A stretch of DNA of 64,000 nucleotides from assembly GCF_014190775.1 (NCBI RefSeq), contig NZ_JACHVP010000001.1, positions 1,178,001 through 1,242,000 on the forward strand, given 5' to 3'. Made by a program: the position numbers and the translations under genes. Under the pieces are notes generated by a model, which made no database searches, was not told the origin of the DNA, and saw nothing but the letters and a program-made list of their open reading frames with translations. Shown piece by piece: positions 42,129 to 51,510 of the stretch. Numbering within the stretch: the stretch's first letter is position 1; every line of letters starts with the position of its first letter. The stretch is from Leifsonia aquatica (lineage in GTDB: Bacteria; Actinomycetota; Actinomycetes; Actinomycetales; Microbacteriaceae).

Positions 42129-43207
42129 CCGCGGGCACGCGCGTCCCGGCAGCCGATGCCGACGCCGCGGTCGACTTCGGCGCCCGCCAGGTCGTCGTTC
42201 GCCGCCGGCGCTTCTCGTTCCGGCTGCCGCGCCGCACGGTGGTGACGGTCGTGGTGCTCACGGCCGTCTCCGTGGCGATCGCGCTGCTCTCCCTCGCCAC
42301 CGGCTCCTACGCACTCGGCGTCGACCAGGTGGTGGGCGCCCTCACCGGCCGCGAGAGCGGGATCGTGCACACCATCGTGGTCGAGTGGAGGCTGCCGCGG
42401 GTCCTGCTCGCCGCGCTCTTCGGCCTCGCCCTGGGAGCGGCCGGCGCGATCTTCCAGTCGCTCACCCGCAACCCGCTCGGCAGCCCCGACATCATCGGCT
42501 TCGACACCGGTGCGTACACCGGCGCGCTGATCGTGATGCTCGGCTTCCACGCCGGCTCGTCGCTGGCCGTCACCGGGGGAGCGATCGCCGGCGGCCTCGC
42601 GACCGCGGGCGTCGTCTACGCGCTGGCGTACCGGCGCGGGATGCAGGGCTTCCGCCTCATCGTCGTCGGCATCGGGGTGACCGCCATGCTGACGTCCGTC
42701 AACACCTGGATGCTCCTGCACACGGACACCATGGAGGCCATCGGCGCCGCCTTCTGGGGCGCGGGCTCGCTCGACAGCGCCGGGTATCCGCAGCTGCTGC
42801 TCGCGGGCGGGGTGTTCATCGTCCTGTTCCCGTGCGCCGCGGCCCTCGCGCGCGGACTCGGGATGCTCGAGCTCGGCGACGACGCCGGCGCCCAGCTCGG
42901 CGTCCCGGTCGAGCGCACGCGGCTGGCCGCCACGATCGTCGGCGTCGCGCTGAGCGCGACCGTGACCTCCCTCGCCGGTCCCATCGCGTTCATCGCTCTG
43001 AGCGCGCCGCAGATCGCTCGCCGCCTGGCCGGCACCGCGGGCGTGACCCTGGGTGTGTCGGCCGCGACCGGTGCCGTGCTGCTCCTCGCCGCCGACTGGG
43101 TGGCGCAGCACGCCCTCCCGGCGGCCGTGCCGGTCGGCCTCGTCACGGTCGTGCTCGGCGGCGGCTACTTCGTCTGGCTCCTGATCGCGGAAGGGCGACG
43201 CCGATGA
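42125..43207 (+). CDS. Iron-siderophore ABC permease (second)
   Basis: 360 residues, a second FecCD member: WRLPRVLLAALFGLALGAAGAI, QSLTRNPLGSPDIIGFDTGA and LAGPIAFIALSAPQIARRL. The first 35 residues are a polar, Arg-rich cytoplasmic extension. GTG start in the stop codon of the first permease; overlaps the ATPase gene by 4 nt. It forms the channel with the first permease. Confidence 0.93.
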   Translation: MTAGTRVPAADADAAVDFGARQVVVRRRRFSFRLPRRTVVTVVVLTAVSVAIALLSLATGSYALGVDQVVGALTGRESGIVHTIVVEWRLPRVLLAALFGLALGAAGAIFQSLTRNPLGSPDIIGFDTGAYTGALIVMLGFHAGSSLAVTGGAIAGGLATAGVVYALAYRRGMQGFRLIVVGIGVTAMLTSVNTWMLLHTDTMEAIGAAFWGAGSLDSAGYPQLLLAGGVFIVLFPCAAALARGLGMLELGDDAGAQLGVPVERTRLAATIVGVALSATVTSLAGPIAFIALSAPQIARRLAGTAGVTLGVSAATGAVLLLAADWVAQHALPAAVPVGLVTVVLGGGYFVWLLIAEGRRR

Positions 43208-44058
43208 CCGAGACCACCCCTGCCGTGGCGCCGCTCGCGGTGACCGGCGCCACCCTCGGCTACGACGGGCGCACCATCTCCGAGGGCCTCGACGTCGCGA
43301 TCCCGGACGGGTCCTTCACGGTCATCGTGGGGCCGAACGCGTGCGGCAAGTCCACCCTGCTGCGCGGCCTCGCCCGCCTGTTGCGCCCGACCGCCGGCCA
43401 GGTGCTGCTCGACGGGCGCGACATCCACGCCTACCGCACGAAGGAGGTCGCCCGCCGACTCGGCCTGCTCCCGCAGACCTCGCTCGCACCGGACGGCATC
43501 ACGGTGGCGGACCTGGTGGCGCGCGGCCGCCATCCGCACCAGAGCGCCTTCCGCACCTGGAGTGCAGAGGACGAGGCCGCCGTCGCCGCCGCGCTGCGCG
43601 CCACGAACATCACCGAGCTCTCCGGCCGCCGCGTCGACGAGCTGTCGGGCGGGCAGCGCCAGCGCGTCTGGGTCGCGCTCGCGCTGGCCCAGCAGACGGG
43701 CATCCTCCTGCTGGACGAGCCGACGACGTTCCTCGACATCGCCCACCAGTTCGAGCTGCTCGAGCTGTTCCGCGAGCTCAACCTCGAGGGGCGCACCCTC
43801 GTCGCCGTGCTCCACGACCTCAACCAGGCCAGCCGCTACGCGACCCACATCATCGCGATGAACGAGGGCCGCATCGTCGCCCAGGGCGCCCCGGCCGACG
43901 TCGTGACGGCCGCACTCGTCCACGACGTCTTCGGTCTGCCCGCGCACGTGCTGCCCGACCCGATCTCGGGCACCCCGCTCGTCGTGCCGCTCGGGCCGCC
44001 CGGCCGCGTGTTCGCCGACGCGCCGCCGCCCTCCGCGCGCCCGACCTCCGCGCGCTGA
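43204..44058 (+). CDS. Iron-siderophore ABC ATP-binding protein (FecE/FepC-like)
   Basis: 284 residues. Walker A GPNACGKSTLLRGL, Q-loop GLLPQTS, signature LSGGQRQRVWVALAL, Walker B ILLLDEPTTFLD, switch VLHDLNQASRYATHI. DEPTTFLDI and HDLNQA are typical of siderophore importers. All catalytic residues are intact. The last 40 residues are Pro-rich. Confidence 0.94.
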   Translation: MTETTPAVAPLAVTGATLGYDGRTISEGLDVAIPDGSFTVIVGPNACGKSTLLRGLARLLRPTAGQVLLDGRDIHAYRTKEVARRLGLLPQTSLAPDGITVADLVARGRHPHQSAFRTWSAEDEAAVAAALRATNITELSGRRVDELSGGQRQRVWVALALAQQTGILLLDEPTTFLDIAHQFELLELFRELNLEGRTLVAVLHDLNQASRYATHIIAMNEGRIVAQGAPADVVTAALVHDVFGLPAHVLPDPISGTPLVVPLGPPGRVFADAPPPSARPTSAR

Positions 44059-44110
44059 GCCCTTACTCCCTCTCCACCTCCACCCGCTCCATCCACCGAT
44101 CGAAGGACAC

Positions 44111-45088
44111 ATGACACAGCACCCCCACCGCCGTCCCGGACTCCGCCGCGTCGCACTGGCCATCACCGGCGCCGCCCTCGCGCTCGCCCTCGCGGCCTGC
44201 AGCGCCCCCGCCACCGGCGACTCCGGAAGCAGTTCCGACACCCGGAGCGTCTCGACCCCCGAAGGCACCGTGAAGATCCCGACGCACCCGAAGCGCATCG
44301 TGTCGGTGCACTCGTGGACCACGGAGTCCCTGCTCGACTTCGACGTGGCCCCGGTCGGCGTCGAGAACAGCGGAGAGCAGTACGTGCCCGAGCGCTACCT
44401 CGCCGACTGGAAGAAGACCGACAAGGTCACCGACGGCGGAACCATCGACTTCGAGAAGATCGCGGCCCTGAAGCCGGACCTGATCATCGGCGTCGACGTG
44501 CCGTACCTCAAGGAGGCGTACAAGAAGCTCTCGGCGATCGCCCCGACCGCGTTCGCGCCGTTCGACGACGACGCCACCTGGCAGGACTACCCGAAGTACA
44601 CCGCCGACTTCGCGAACGTCACCGACGAATACGACGCACTCAAGGCGACGTACGAGGACCGGGTGACGTCCGTCTCCTCCACCTACGCATCCCAGCTCGC
44701 GACCGTGAAGTGGGATGTCATCCAGGGCGGCTTCGACGCCGGCAACTACTGGATCTACAGCGAGACGTCGCCCGTCGGCGCGATCCTGAAGGAGCTGGGC
44801 GCGCAGTTCGCCTCGGCCACCGCCGCCACCACGGCCGGCGACAACCAGTCGGTCTCGTACGAGAAGACCGACCTGCTGAGCGACGCCGACGCCCTGATCT
44901 ACTACACGAACAACGACGGCACGCCGGCGAACAACATCGACAAGCTGTTCGCCCTGCAGAGCTACCAGGACCTGGCAGCCGTCTCCGGCGGCCACGCGGT
45001 CGGCACCCCCGACTTCCTGCCCGGTTCGTACTCCGACGCCCTCGGGGTGATCGACGCGATCGAGAAGAACCTGAAGACGTTCAAGTAG
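44111..45088 (+). CDS. Iron-siderophore binding lipoprotein
   Basis: 325 residues. Signal peptide with lipobox LAAC (lipid-modified Cys30), then a Ser/Gly linker and a FecB/FepB-like periplasmic-binding fold: PTHPKRIVSVHSW, KIAALKPDLIIGV and FLPGSYSDALGVIDAIEK. It delivers ferric siderophore to the permeases. GAAGGA lies 6 nt before the ATG. Last gene of the iron-box operon. Confidence 0.93.
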   Translation: MTQHPHRRPGLRRVALAITGAALALALAACSAPATGDSGSSSDTRSVSTPEGTVKIPTHPKRIVSVHSWTTESLLDFDVAPVGVENSGEQYVPERYLADWKKTDKVTDGGTIDFEKIAALKPDLIIGVDVPYLKEAYKKLSAIAPTAFAPFDDDATWQDYPKYTADFANVTDEYDALKATYEDRVTSVSSTYASQLATVKWDVIQGGFDAGNYWIYSETSPVGAILKELGAQFASATAATTAGDNQSVSYEKTDLLSDADALIYYTNNDGTPANNIDKLFALQSYQDLAAVSGGHAVGTPDFLPGSYSDALGVIDAIEKNLKTFK

Positions 45089-45157
45089 CCCAGCGGACGC
45101 ACGGCGTGCGCGGCCTAGGCTGGAGAGGACCCTGTCCTTCCGAGCCAAGGAGCTTCC

Positions 45158-46135
45158 ATGCGCGCTCTCGTCCAGCACGAATTCGGTGACCCTGCCCGGG
45201 TCCTCGGTGTGGAGGAGCGACCGCTCCCGGAACCGGGGCCCGGGCAGGTCCGTGTGCGGACCGTGCTCTCGCCCATCCACAACCACGACCTATGGACCGC
45301 CCGCGGTACCTACGGCTTCAAGCCGGAACTGCCGGCTCAGGCGGGCACCGAGGCCGTCGGCATCGTGGACGCGCTGGGCGAGGGCGTCGAGTCTCCGGCG
45401 GTGGGCCAGCGCGTCGTCACCGGCGGCACCTTCGGGGTGTGGAGCGAGTACTTCGTGGCGAAGGCCGCGGGACTCATCCCCGTGCCCGAAGCCCTGAGCG
45501 ACGAGACCGCCGCCCAGCTCGTGGCGATGCCGTTCAGTGCGCTCAGCCTCCTCGACTTCCTCGAGGTGGAGGCGGGCGACTGGATCATCCAGAACGCCGC
45601 CAACGGCGCCGTCGGCCGGCTGCTCGCCCAGTTCGCCGCTACCCGCGGCGTCAACGTCATCGGGCTCGTTCGGCGGGAGGCCGACGTGACAGTGCTCGCC
45701 GAGGCAGGCATCCGCAACGTGGTCGCGACCGCGCACGACGACTGGCGCACGCACGTCGCCGAGCTCACCGGCGGGGCGCCGATCGCGGCCGCGGTGGACT
45801 CCGTCGGCGGCGAGTCCAGCGGCGACCTGCTGCACCTGCTCGTCGAGGGCGGGACGCTGGTGTCGTTCGGTGCGATGGGATCCGACACCATGTCGATCTC
45901 GTCGGGCGACGTCATCTTCAAGCAGGCGACCGTGAAGGGCTTCTGGGGCAGCAAGGTCAGCGCTTCCATGCCCGCCGACAAGCGGAACGCCCTGTTCGGC
46001 GAGCTCATCACGGCCGCGATCTCCGGCGGCATCACGCTGCCGGTCGCGGGCGTCTATCTGTTCGACGACATCCACGACGCCGTGCACGCCAGCGACCGCC
46101 AGGGCCGTGTCGGCAAGGTGCTCCTGAAGCCGTAA
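45158..46135 (+). CDS. NADPH:quinone reductase-like medium-chain dehydrogenase
   Basis: 325 residues. MDR fold with FGDPARVLGVEERPLPEPGPGQV at the start. The catalytic zinc site (GHE) is absent, as in QOR/MECR enzymes (AQAGTEAVG instead). The NADPH loop reads QNAANGAVGRLLAQFA. The family reduces quinones or 2-enoyl thioesters. AAGGAG lies 6 nt before the ATG. It is convergent with the M1 peptidase; no functional tie to the siderophore operon is clear. Confidence 0.88.
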   Translation: MRALVQHEFGDPARVLGVEERPLPEPGPGQVRVRTVLSPIHNHDLWTARGTYGFKPELPAQAGTEAVGIVDALGEGVESPAVGQRVVTGGTFGVWSEYFVAKAAGLIPVPEALSDETAAQLVAMPFSALSLLDFLEVEAGDWIIQNAANGAVGRLLAQFAATRGVNVIGLVRREADVTVLAEAGIRNVVATAHDDWRTHVAELTGGAPIAAAVDSVGGESSGDLLHLLVEGGTLVSFGAMGSDTMSISSGDVIFKQATVKGFWGSKVSASMPADKRNALFGELITAAISGGITLPVAGVYLFDDIHDAVHASDRQGRVGKVLLKP

Positions 46136-46141
46136 GGTCAC

Positions 46142-46177
46142 GCGGTCCGGGAGGCGCTCGCGCGTCGTCCGGACCGC
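46142..46177. terminator. Bidirectional stem-loop between reductase and M1 peptidase
   Basis: GCGGTCCGG (46142-46150) and CCGGACCGC (46169-46177) form a perfect 9-bp stem with an 18-nt GC-rich loop, between two convergent genes. No T-tract. Confidence 0.6.
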
Positions 46178-46202
46178 CCGCCTGCAGCGGCCGCCACGAG
46201 CG

Positions 46203-47519
46203 TCAGGCGGAGAGCGACGGCAAGCGGGTTCCGCGCAGCCACGCGTCGAAGAACTCGTCGAGCGGCTCCTCCGCGAACTCGGCCGCGAGCTCCTCGAACA
46301 TCCCGGAGTCGACGGTCCCGAACCGGTTCGACGCGCACCAGGCGCGCAGCAGGTCGAAGAACCGCTCGTCGCCGATCCGCTTGCGCAGCGCGTGCAGCGT
46401 GCACGCGCCCCGCTTGTAGACGCGGTCGTCGAACATCGCGTCCGGCCCCGGATCGCCGAGGACGAGGTCGTGCGCCTTCACCCGCAGCAGCGCGTGATGA
46501 GTCCGCGCCAGTGCGTTGGCGGACGGGCCACCCGACGCCTCCGACCAGATCCACTCGGCGTAGCAGGCGAAACCCTCGTTGAGCCAGATGTCGCGCCAGC
46601 TCGCGAGGCCCACGCTGTTGCCGAACCACTGATGAGCGAGCTCGTGCGCGATCAGGCGCTCGGAGCCGCCGCGGCCGTCGACGTGCGACTCGCCGAAGGT
46701 GGCCATCGCCTGCGCCTCCAGCGGGATCTCCAGCGGGTCCTCCGTGACGACGACCGTGTACGACGGGAACGGGTACGGACCGAAGCGCTCCTGGAAGCAG
46801 TCGAGCATCCGGGAGAGCGGAGCGAAGTCGGCGAGCACGCGGCGGGCGAGCGCGGCCGGGTAGGCGAGCACGACCTCCACGTCGCCGGTGCGTCGCGGCT
46901 CGAGCGTGTAGCGGCCGATCTGCACGGCGGCGAGGTAGGTCGCGGTCGGCTCCGAGCGTTCGAAGAGCCAGGTGCCGCGGCCGGCGCCGACGCTGTGCTC
47001 GACCAGTTCACCGGTGGCGAGCACCGTGTACGCCGCCTCCGTCGTGATCCGGATGCGGTACGACGCCTTGTCCGACGGCCGGTCGTTGCACGGGAACCAG
47101 GTCGGCGCGCCCGACGGCTGCGCGGCGACGATCACGCCGTCGGTCAGCTCCTCCCAGCCGAGGGTGCCCCAGCGGGTGCGGCGCGGGGCGGGGGAGCCGT
47201 CGTAGGAGATCTCGACGCGGAACTCGTCGCCCGCGGCGATCGGAGTGGAGGGCGTCACGCGCAGGTGGGTCGGGTTCTGCGAGAACTTCGTGCGCTTCTC
47301 CCCGTCGAGGCGCACCTTCTTGGCGCGCAGGTGCACCAGGTCGAGCACGATCGCGGTGAGCGGCGCGGCGGCGCGGCCCGTGATGACGGCGACCGCGTCG
47401 AGGCGGTTCGTCGTCACCCGGTAGTCGAGCGTCAGGTCGTAGGAGAGCACCGCGTAGTCGTCGGTGCCGGAGCGCGGGAGGTAGGTGTGCGGGACCGTCG
47501 CGGCGGTGGCGCCGGTCAT
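46203..47519 (-). CDS. M1-family zinc metallopeptidase
   Basis: 438 residues: a beta domain and a thermolysin-like catalytic domain, without the large C-terminal domain of full-length PepN. The zinc site is complete: HELAH followed after 18 residues by the Glu of WLNEGFACYAEW. The usual GAMEN exopeptidase motif is replaced by LEAQAMATFG, so substrate handling may differ. No signal peptide. Its ATG overlaps the stop codon of the NRPS gene. In poly-lysine producers a zinc aminopeptidase that degrades the polymer is encoded near the synthetase, so such a role is possible here. Confidence 0.9.
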   Translation of the reverse strand: MTGATAATVPHTYLPRSGTDDYAVLSYDLTLDYRVTTNRLDAVAVITGRAAAPLTAIVLDLVHLRAKKVRLDGEKRTKFSQNPTHLRVTPSTPIAAGDEFRVEISYDGSPAPRRTRWGTLGWEELTDGVIVAAQPSGAPTWFPCNDRPSDKASYRIRITTEAAYTVLATGELVEHSVGAGRGTWLFERSEPTATYLAAVQIGRYTLEPRRTGDVEVVLAYPAALARRVLADFAPLSRMLDCFQERFGPYPFPSYTVVVTEDPLEIPLEAQAMATFGESHVDGRGGSERLIAHELAHQWFGNSVGLASWRDIWLNEGFACYAEWIWSEASGGPSANALARTHHALLRVKAHDLVLGDPGPDAMFDDRVYKRGACTLHALRKRIGDERFFDLLRAWCASNRFGTVDSGMFEELAAEFAEEPLDEFFDAWLRGTRLPSLSA

Positions 47520-50500
47520 CGGGCCGCCCGCGTCTGGTACTGCCGCACCACGACCTCGCGCCAGGGACCGATCGGGTTGCCGCTCCAGCGACTTCCGGTG
47601 GGGACCGTCTCGCCGCGCATGACCAGGGAGGCCGGGCCGACCGTCGCCTCCGCGCCGATCGCGGCCGCCGGGAGGATGACGCTGTGCGGGCCCAGGGTGC
47701 CGCCGCGCTCGATGATGACCTCGTCCATGCTCATGATTCGATCATGGAACAGGTGCGTCTGCACGACGCAACCCCGATTGACCGTCGTCGCGTCGCCGAG
47801 GGAGACGAGATCGGCCTCCGGGAGCCAGTAGCTGTCGATCCAGACGCCGTGCCCGATCCGCGCTCCCAGGCTGCGCAGCCACCACACGAGCGCGGGCGTT
47901 CCCGCGGCGGCCCACGCGAACCAGGGAGCGGCGACCATTTCGGTGAAGGTGTCGGAGACCTCGCTGCGCCAGATGAAGGACGACCACAGGGGATGCTCGC
48001 CCGCGCGCAGCCTCCCGAGCAGCGCCCACTTCGCGGCGGAGCTGATCGCGGCGGCCCCGGCTCCGGCGGCGAGCAGCACGGGCCCGCTGAGCAGCACGGC
48101 CCACCACACGCCCCACGCCTCGACGATCGCACCGAGTCCCAGCACGACGCCGAGTCCGATCGCGCACGTCACGAGCACCGGGACGATGCGCAGCAGCTCC
48201 CACGTCGTGCGGGCGACCCGCAGGCCCGTGGAGGGCGCGTAGGTGCGCGAGACATCGGCCTCCTGCACGCGGCGCCGCAGCTTGACGGGAGGGGACCCCA
48301 GCCACGACGAGCCCGCCTTGGCCTTGCGGGGCGCGACCGACAGCACGGCGACGAGACCGTCGCGGGGGACGCGGTTTCCGCCGCCCGCCATCCCGGAGTT
48401 GCCCAGGAAGGCACGCTCGCCGATCTCGACCCGGGCGATGCGCACGTAGCCGCCGCCGAGTTCGTACGACGCCACGAGCGTGTCGTCGGCGAGGAACGCA
48501 CCGTCGCGGATGCGCGTCATCGCGGGGAGCAGGAGGACGGTCGACGCCTCCACGTCGGTCCCGACCCGCGCGCCCAGCATCCGCAGCCAGACCGGGGTGA
48601 AGAGGCTGGCGTACAGCGGGAACAGGATGGTGCGCGCCATGTCGAGGAGCCGCTCCGTCGACCACACCTGCCAGCCGACGCGACTGCGCACGGGGTGCAC
48701 GCCCTCCTCGATGCCGATGCCGAGCAGCCGCACCATCAGTACGACGAGACCCGCGAGCACCAGCCCGGCGACCAGCGTGCCGGGGACCAGCGCGGCGAAC
48801 GCGCGCCCGGCGACGTCCGCCATGCTCGCCGCGCCCCGGATCGCCGCTGCAAGCACGAGCGCACCCGCTGCGAAGGCGATGACCGGCGCGAGAGAGACGA
48901 CCAGCGACGCGACCGCGTAGGCGAAGACCCAGCGCGTGCGGCGCGGCGGACGCTCCTTCGGCCACCACTCGTGCGAGCGGCCGACCCGGACGGCGGGGGA
49001 GCCGGCCCACGTCTGCCCGGCCGGGACGCGTCCGAAGACGGCCGAGCCCGGAGCCACGGTCGCACCGCGCCCGATCTTGGCCCCCGGCATGAGGGAGCTA
49101 CGTGCTCCGACGGTGCTGCCCGCGCCGATGCGCAGCTCGCCGATGCGGACGAGGTCGCCGTCGATCCAGTAGCCGGCGAGGTCGACCTCGGGCTCGATGG
49201 AGGCGCCGGCGCCGATCCGCAGCATCCCGGTGACCGGAGGGAGGGTGTGGAGGTCGACGCCCGGGCCGATCTTCGCGCCCAGTGCTCGCGCGTAGTAGCT
49301 GATCCACGGGGCCCCGGCGAGGCTCGCGGCCCCGATCTGGTGCGCCACCTGCTCGGCCAGCCACAGGCGCAGGTGCACGCCGCCGCCGCGCGGGTAGTCG
49401 CCCGGCTTCACACCGGCCAGCAGGAGGCGCGCGGCGACGACCGCGATCGCCATCCGGCCCCAGGGCGTGACGAAGATCAGGAGGCCGACGATCAGCCAGA
49501 CGAGGTCGACCTCCGGCAGCGCGTCGAAGCCGCCGAACGGACGCAGGATGGCCGCGGCCGTGAGCAGGTAGAGCAGCCAGCGCACCCCGTTGAGGATGAA
49601 GAGGGGGAGGCCGAGCACGGTCTGCAGGACCTGCATGCGCCGCGGGGTGCGCGGCACCACGTGGGTCGAGGCCGCCGACGGCAGAGGCGAGCTCTCGGCG
49701 AGGGCCTGCGCCATCGCGGCGAACCGCGGATGCGCGTACACGTCGGCGACGCTGATGTCGGGGTGGCGGTGACGCACCAGGGAGACCAGCTGGGCGGCGG
49801 CGAGCGACCCACCGCCGAGGTCGAAGAAGTTGTCGTCGGGCCCGGTCACCGGCAGCCCGAGCACGCTGCGCCAGTCGGCGGCGAGCAATTCGGCCACCGG
49901 GTCGTCGCCGGCGGGGGAGGGACCGTCGGCCGTGTCGTCGAGCGGCCAGGGGAGGGCGGCTCGGTCGACCTTGCCGGAGGTGCGCACCGGGAGGTCGTCG
50001 ACCACGGCCAGTAGCGGAACGAGCGCCGCGGGCAGCTCCTCCCGCAACTGAGCGAGCGCCGTCGCACGATCGAAGGCGTCGCGCTCGGGGACGGCGAGGT
50101 AGCCGACCAGGATGTCGTTGCCCGCCGCGCTCTTCCGCACGGCCGCGGCCGCACCCGAGACCCCCGGCAGTGCCTGGAGGGCGGCCTCCACCTCGCCGAG
50201 CTCGATGCGGCGGCCGCCGACCTTCACCTGGTCGTCGGCGCGGCCGAGGTAGAACAGCCCAGCGGGATCGAAGCGCACCAGGTCGCCGCTGCGATAGGCG
50301 CGCTCCCAGCCGAGCGTCGGCATCGGGGCATACTTCTCGGCGTCCTTCGCCGGGTCGAGGTAGCGGGCGAGGCCGACGCCGCCGATGACCAGCTCGCCCG
50401 TCTCGCCGTCACCGACCGGGACGCCGTCGGCGTCGACGACCGCAAGGTCCCAGCCGTCGAGGGGAAGGCCGATCCGCACGGGCTCGCCCGCGGTCAGTGC

Positions 50501-51466
50501 CGTGCCGCACGCGACGACCGTCGCCTCCGTCGGGCCGTAGGTGTTCCAGACCTCGCGGCCCTCGATGGCGAGCCGGTTCACGAGCTCGGGCGGGCAGGAC
50601 TCCCCGCCGAAGATCAGCAACCGCACGTTGTCGAGCGCCTCCGCCGGCCACAGCGCGGCGAGGGTCGGGACGGTCGACACGATCGTGATGCGGTGCGCCT
50701 CCAGCCAGGGGCCGAGGTCCATGCCGGTGCGCACGAGCGAGCGCGGGGCCGGCACCAGGCACGCTCCGTGCCCCCAGGCCAGCCACATCTCTTCGCACGA
50801 CGCGTCGAAGGCGACCGAGAGCCCGGCGAGCACGCGGTCCTGCGACCCGATCGGCTCCTCCTGCAGGAAGACCCGCGCCTCGGCGTCGACGAACGCGGCG
50901 GCCGAGCGATGCCGGACCGCCACGCCCTTCGGCGTGCCCGTCGAGCCGGAGGTGAAGATGATCCAGGCGTCGTCGTCGGGCACCGGCGGGTCGACGAGCG
51001 GGACGGCCGCGGTGCTCGGGTGCGGGGCATCCACGCCGAACAGCGGGACGGCCTCGTCGGCTCCGGTGGCGCGATAGCCGTCGTCCCCGATCACTCCCCG
51101 CACTGCCGCCTCGCCGAAGACGAGGTCGGCGCGCTCCTGCGGGTCATCGGCATCCACCGGCACGTACGCGGCGCGCGCGGCGAGCACCGAGAGGATCGCC
51201 AGGTACAGCTCGCGCGTTCCCGACGTCATCCGCACGCCCACGCGGTCGCCGGGGCGCACGCCCGCGAGTCTCAGGCGACCGGCGGCGGCGAGCACGTTCG
51301 CCAGCAGCTCCCGGTAGGACAGCGCGCCACGCGCGTCCTCGATCGCCGAGGCCTCGGGATCGGCGGCCACCGACGCGCGGAGGATGTCGATCAGGGTGCG
51401 GGGCGCCGGCGCGAGGGCAGACCTCAGCAGCAGGCCGGGAGCGGCGGATCCGTCGGGGTCAGTCAC
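47516..51466 (-). CDS. Pls/PosA-type non-ribosomal peptide synthetase
   Basis: 1316 residues, close to the ~1.3 kb-residue poly-lysine synthetase. Adenylation domain (about 20-500): WIIFTSGSTGTPKGV, NTYGPTEATV, YRSGDLVR and the catalytic Lys in RTSGKVDRA. Carrier domain (about 515-590): FFDLGGGSLAAAQL with the phosphopantetheine Ser. Then hydrophobic helices alternate with hexapeptide-like acyltransferase blocks (GAKIGPGVD, RIGAGSTVGARSSLMPGAKIGRG, GTLGPHSVILPAAAIGAEA). No condensation or thioesterase domain. Aligned to GrsA, the substrate code reads D-A-E-S-I-G-T-V-V-K, near the bacitracin lysine code. GTG start. Confidence 0.88.
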   Translation of the reverse strand: MTDPDGSAAPGLLLRSALAPAPRTLIDILRASVAADPEASAIEDARGALSYRELLANVLAAAGRLRLAGVRPGDRVGVRMTSGTRELYLAILSVLAARAAYVPVDADDPQERADLVFGEAAVRGVIGDDGYRATGADEAVPLFGVDAPHPSTAAVPLVDPPVPDDDAWIIFTSGSTGTPKGVAVRHRSAAAFVDAEARVFLQEEPIGSQDRVLAGLSVAFDASCEEMWLAWGHGACLVPAPRSLVRTGMDLGPWLEAHRITIVSTVPTLAALWPAEALDNVRLLIFGGESCPPELVNRLAIEGREVWNTYGPTEATVVACGTALTAGEPVRIGLPLDGWDLAVVDADGVPVGDGETGELVIGGVGLARYLDPAKDAEKYAPMPTLGWERAYRSGDLVRFDPAGLFYLGRADDQVKVGGRRIELGEVEAALQALPGVSGAAAAVRKSAAGNDILVGYLAVPERDAFDRATALAQLREELPAALVPLLAVVDDLPVRTSGKVDRAALPWPLDDTADGPSPAGDDPVAELLAADWRSVLGLPVTGPDDNFFDLGGGSLAAAQLVSLVRHRHPDISVADVYAHPRFAAMAQALAESSPLPSAASTHVVPRTPRRMQVLQTVLGLPLFILNGVRWLLYLLTAAAILRPFGGFDALPEVDLVWLIVGLLIFVTPWGRMAIAVVAARLLLAGVKPGDYPRGGGVHLRLWLAEQVAHQIGAASLAGAPWISYYARALGAKIGPGVDLHTLPPVTGMLRIGAGASIEPEVDLAGYWIDGDLVRIGELRIGAGSTVGARSSLMPGAKIGRGATVAPGSAVFGRVPAGQTWAGSPAVRVGRSHEWWPKERPPRRTRWVFAYAVASLVVSLAPVIAFAAGALVLAAAIRGAASMADVAGRAFAALVPGTLVAGLVLAGLVVLMVRLLGIGIEEGVHPVRSRVGWQVWSTERLLDMARTILFPLYASLFTPVWLRMLGARVGTDVEASTVLLLPAMTRIRDGAFLADDTLVASYELGGGYVRIARVEIGERAFLGNSGMAGGGNRVPRDGLVAVLSVAPRKAKAGSSWLGSPPVKLRRRVQEADVSRTYAPSTGLRVARTTWELLRIVPVLVTCAIGLGVVLGLGAIVEAWGVWWAVLLSGPVLLAAGAGAAAISSAAKWALLGRLRAGEHPLWSSFIWRSEVSDTFTEMVAAPWFAWAAAGTPALVWWLRSLGARIGHGVWIDSYWLPEADLVSLGDATTVNRGCVVQTHLFHDRIMSMDEVIIERGGTLGPHSVILPAAAIGAEATVGPASLVMRGETVPTGSRWSGNPIGPWREVVVRQYQTRAAR

Positions 51467-51510
51467 GGGCGTTCACGCTAGGCCGGTGCGGTTACCGGCC
51501 GGTGAACGGG

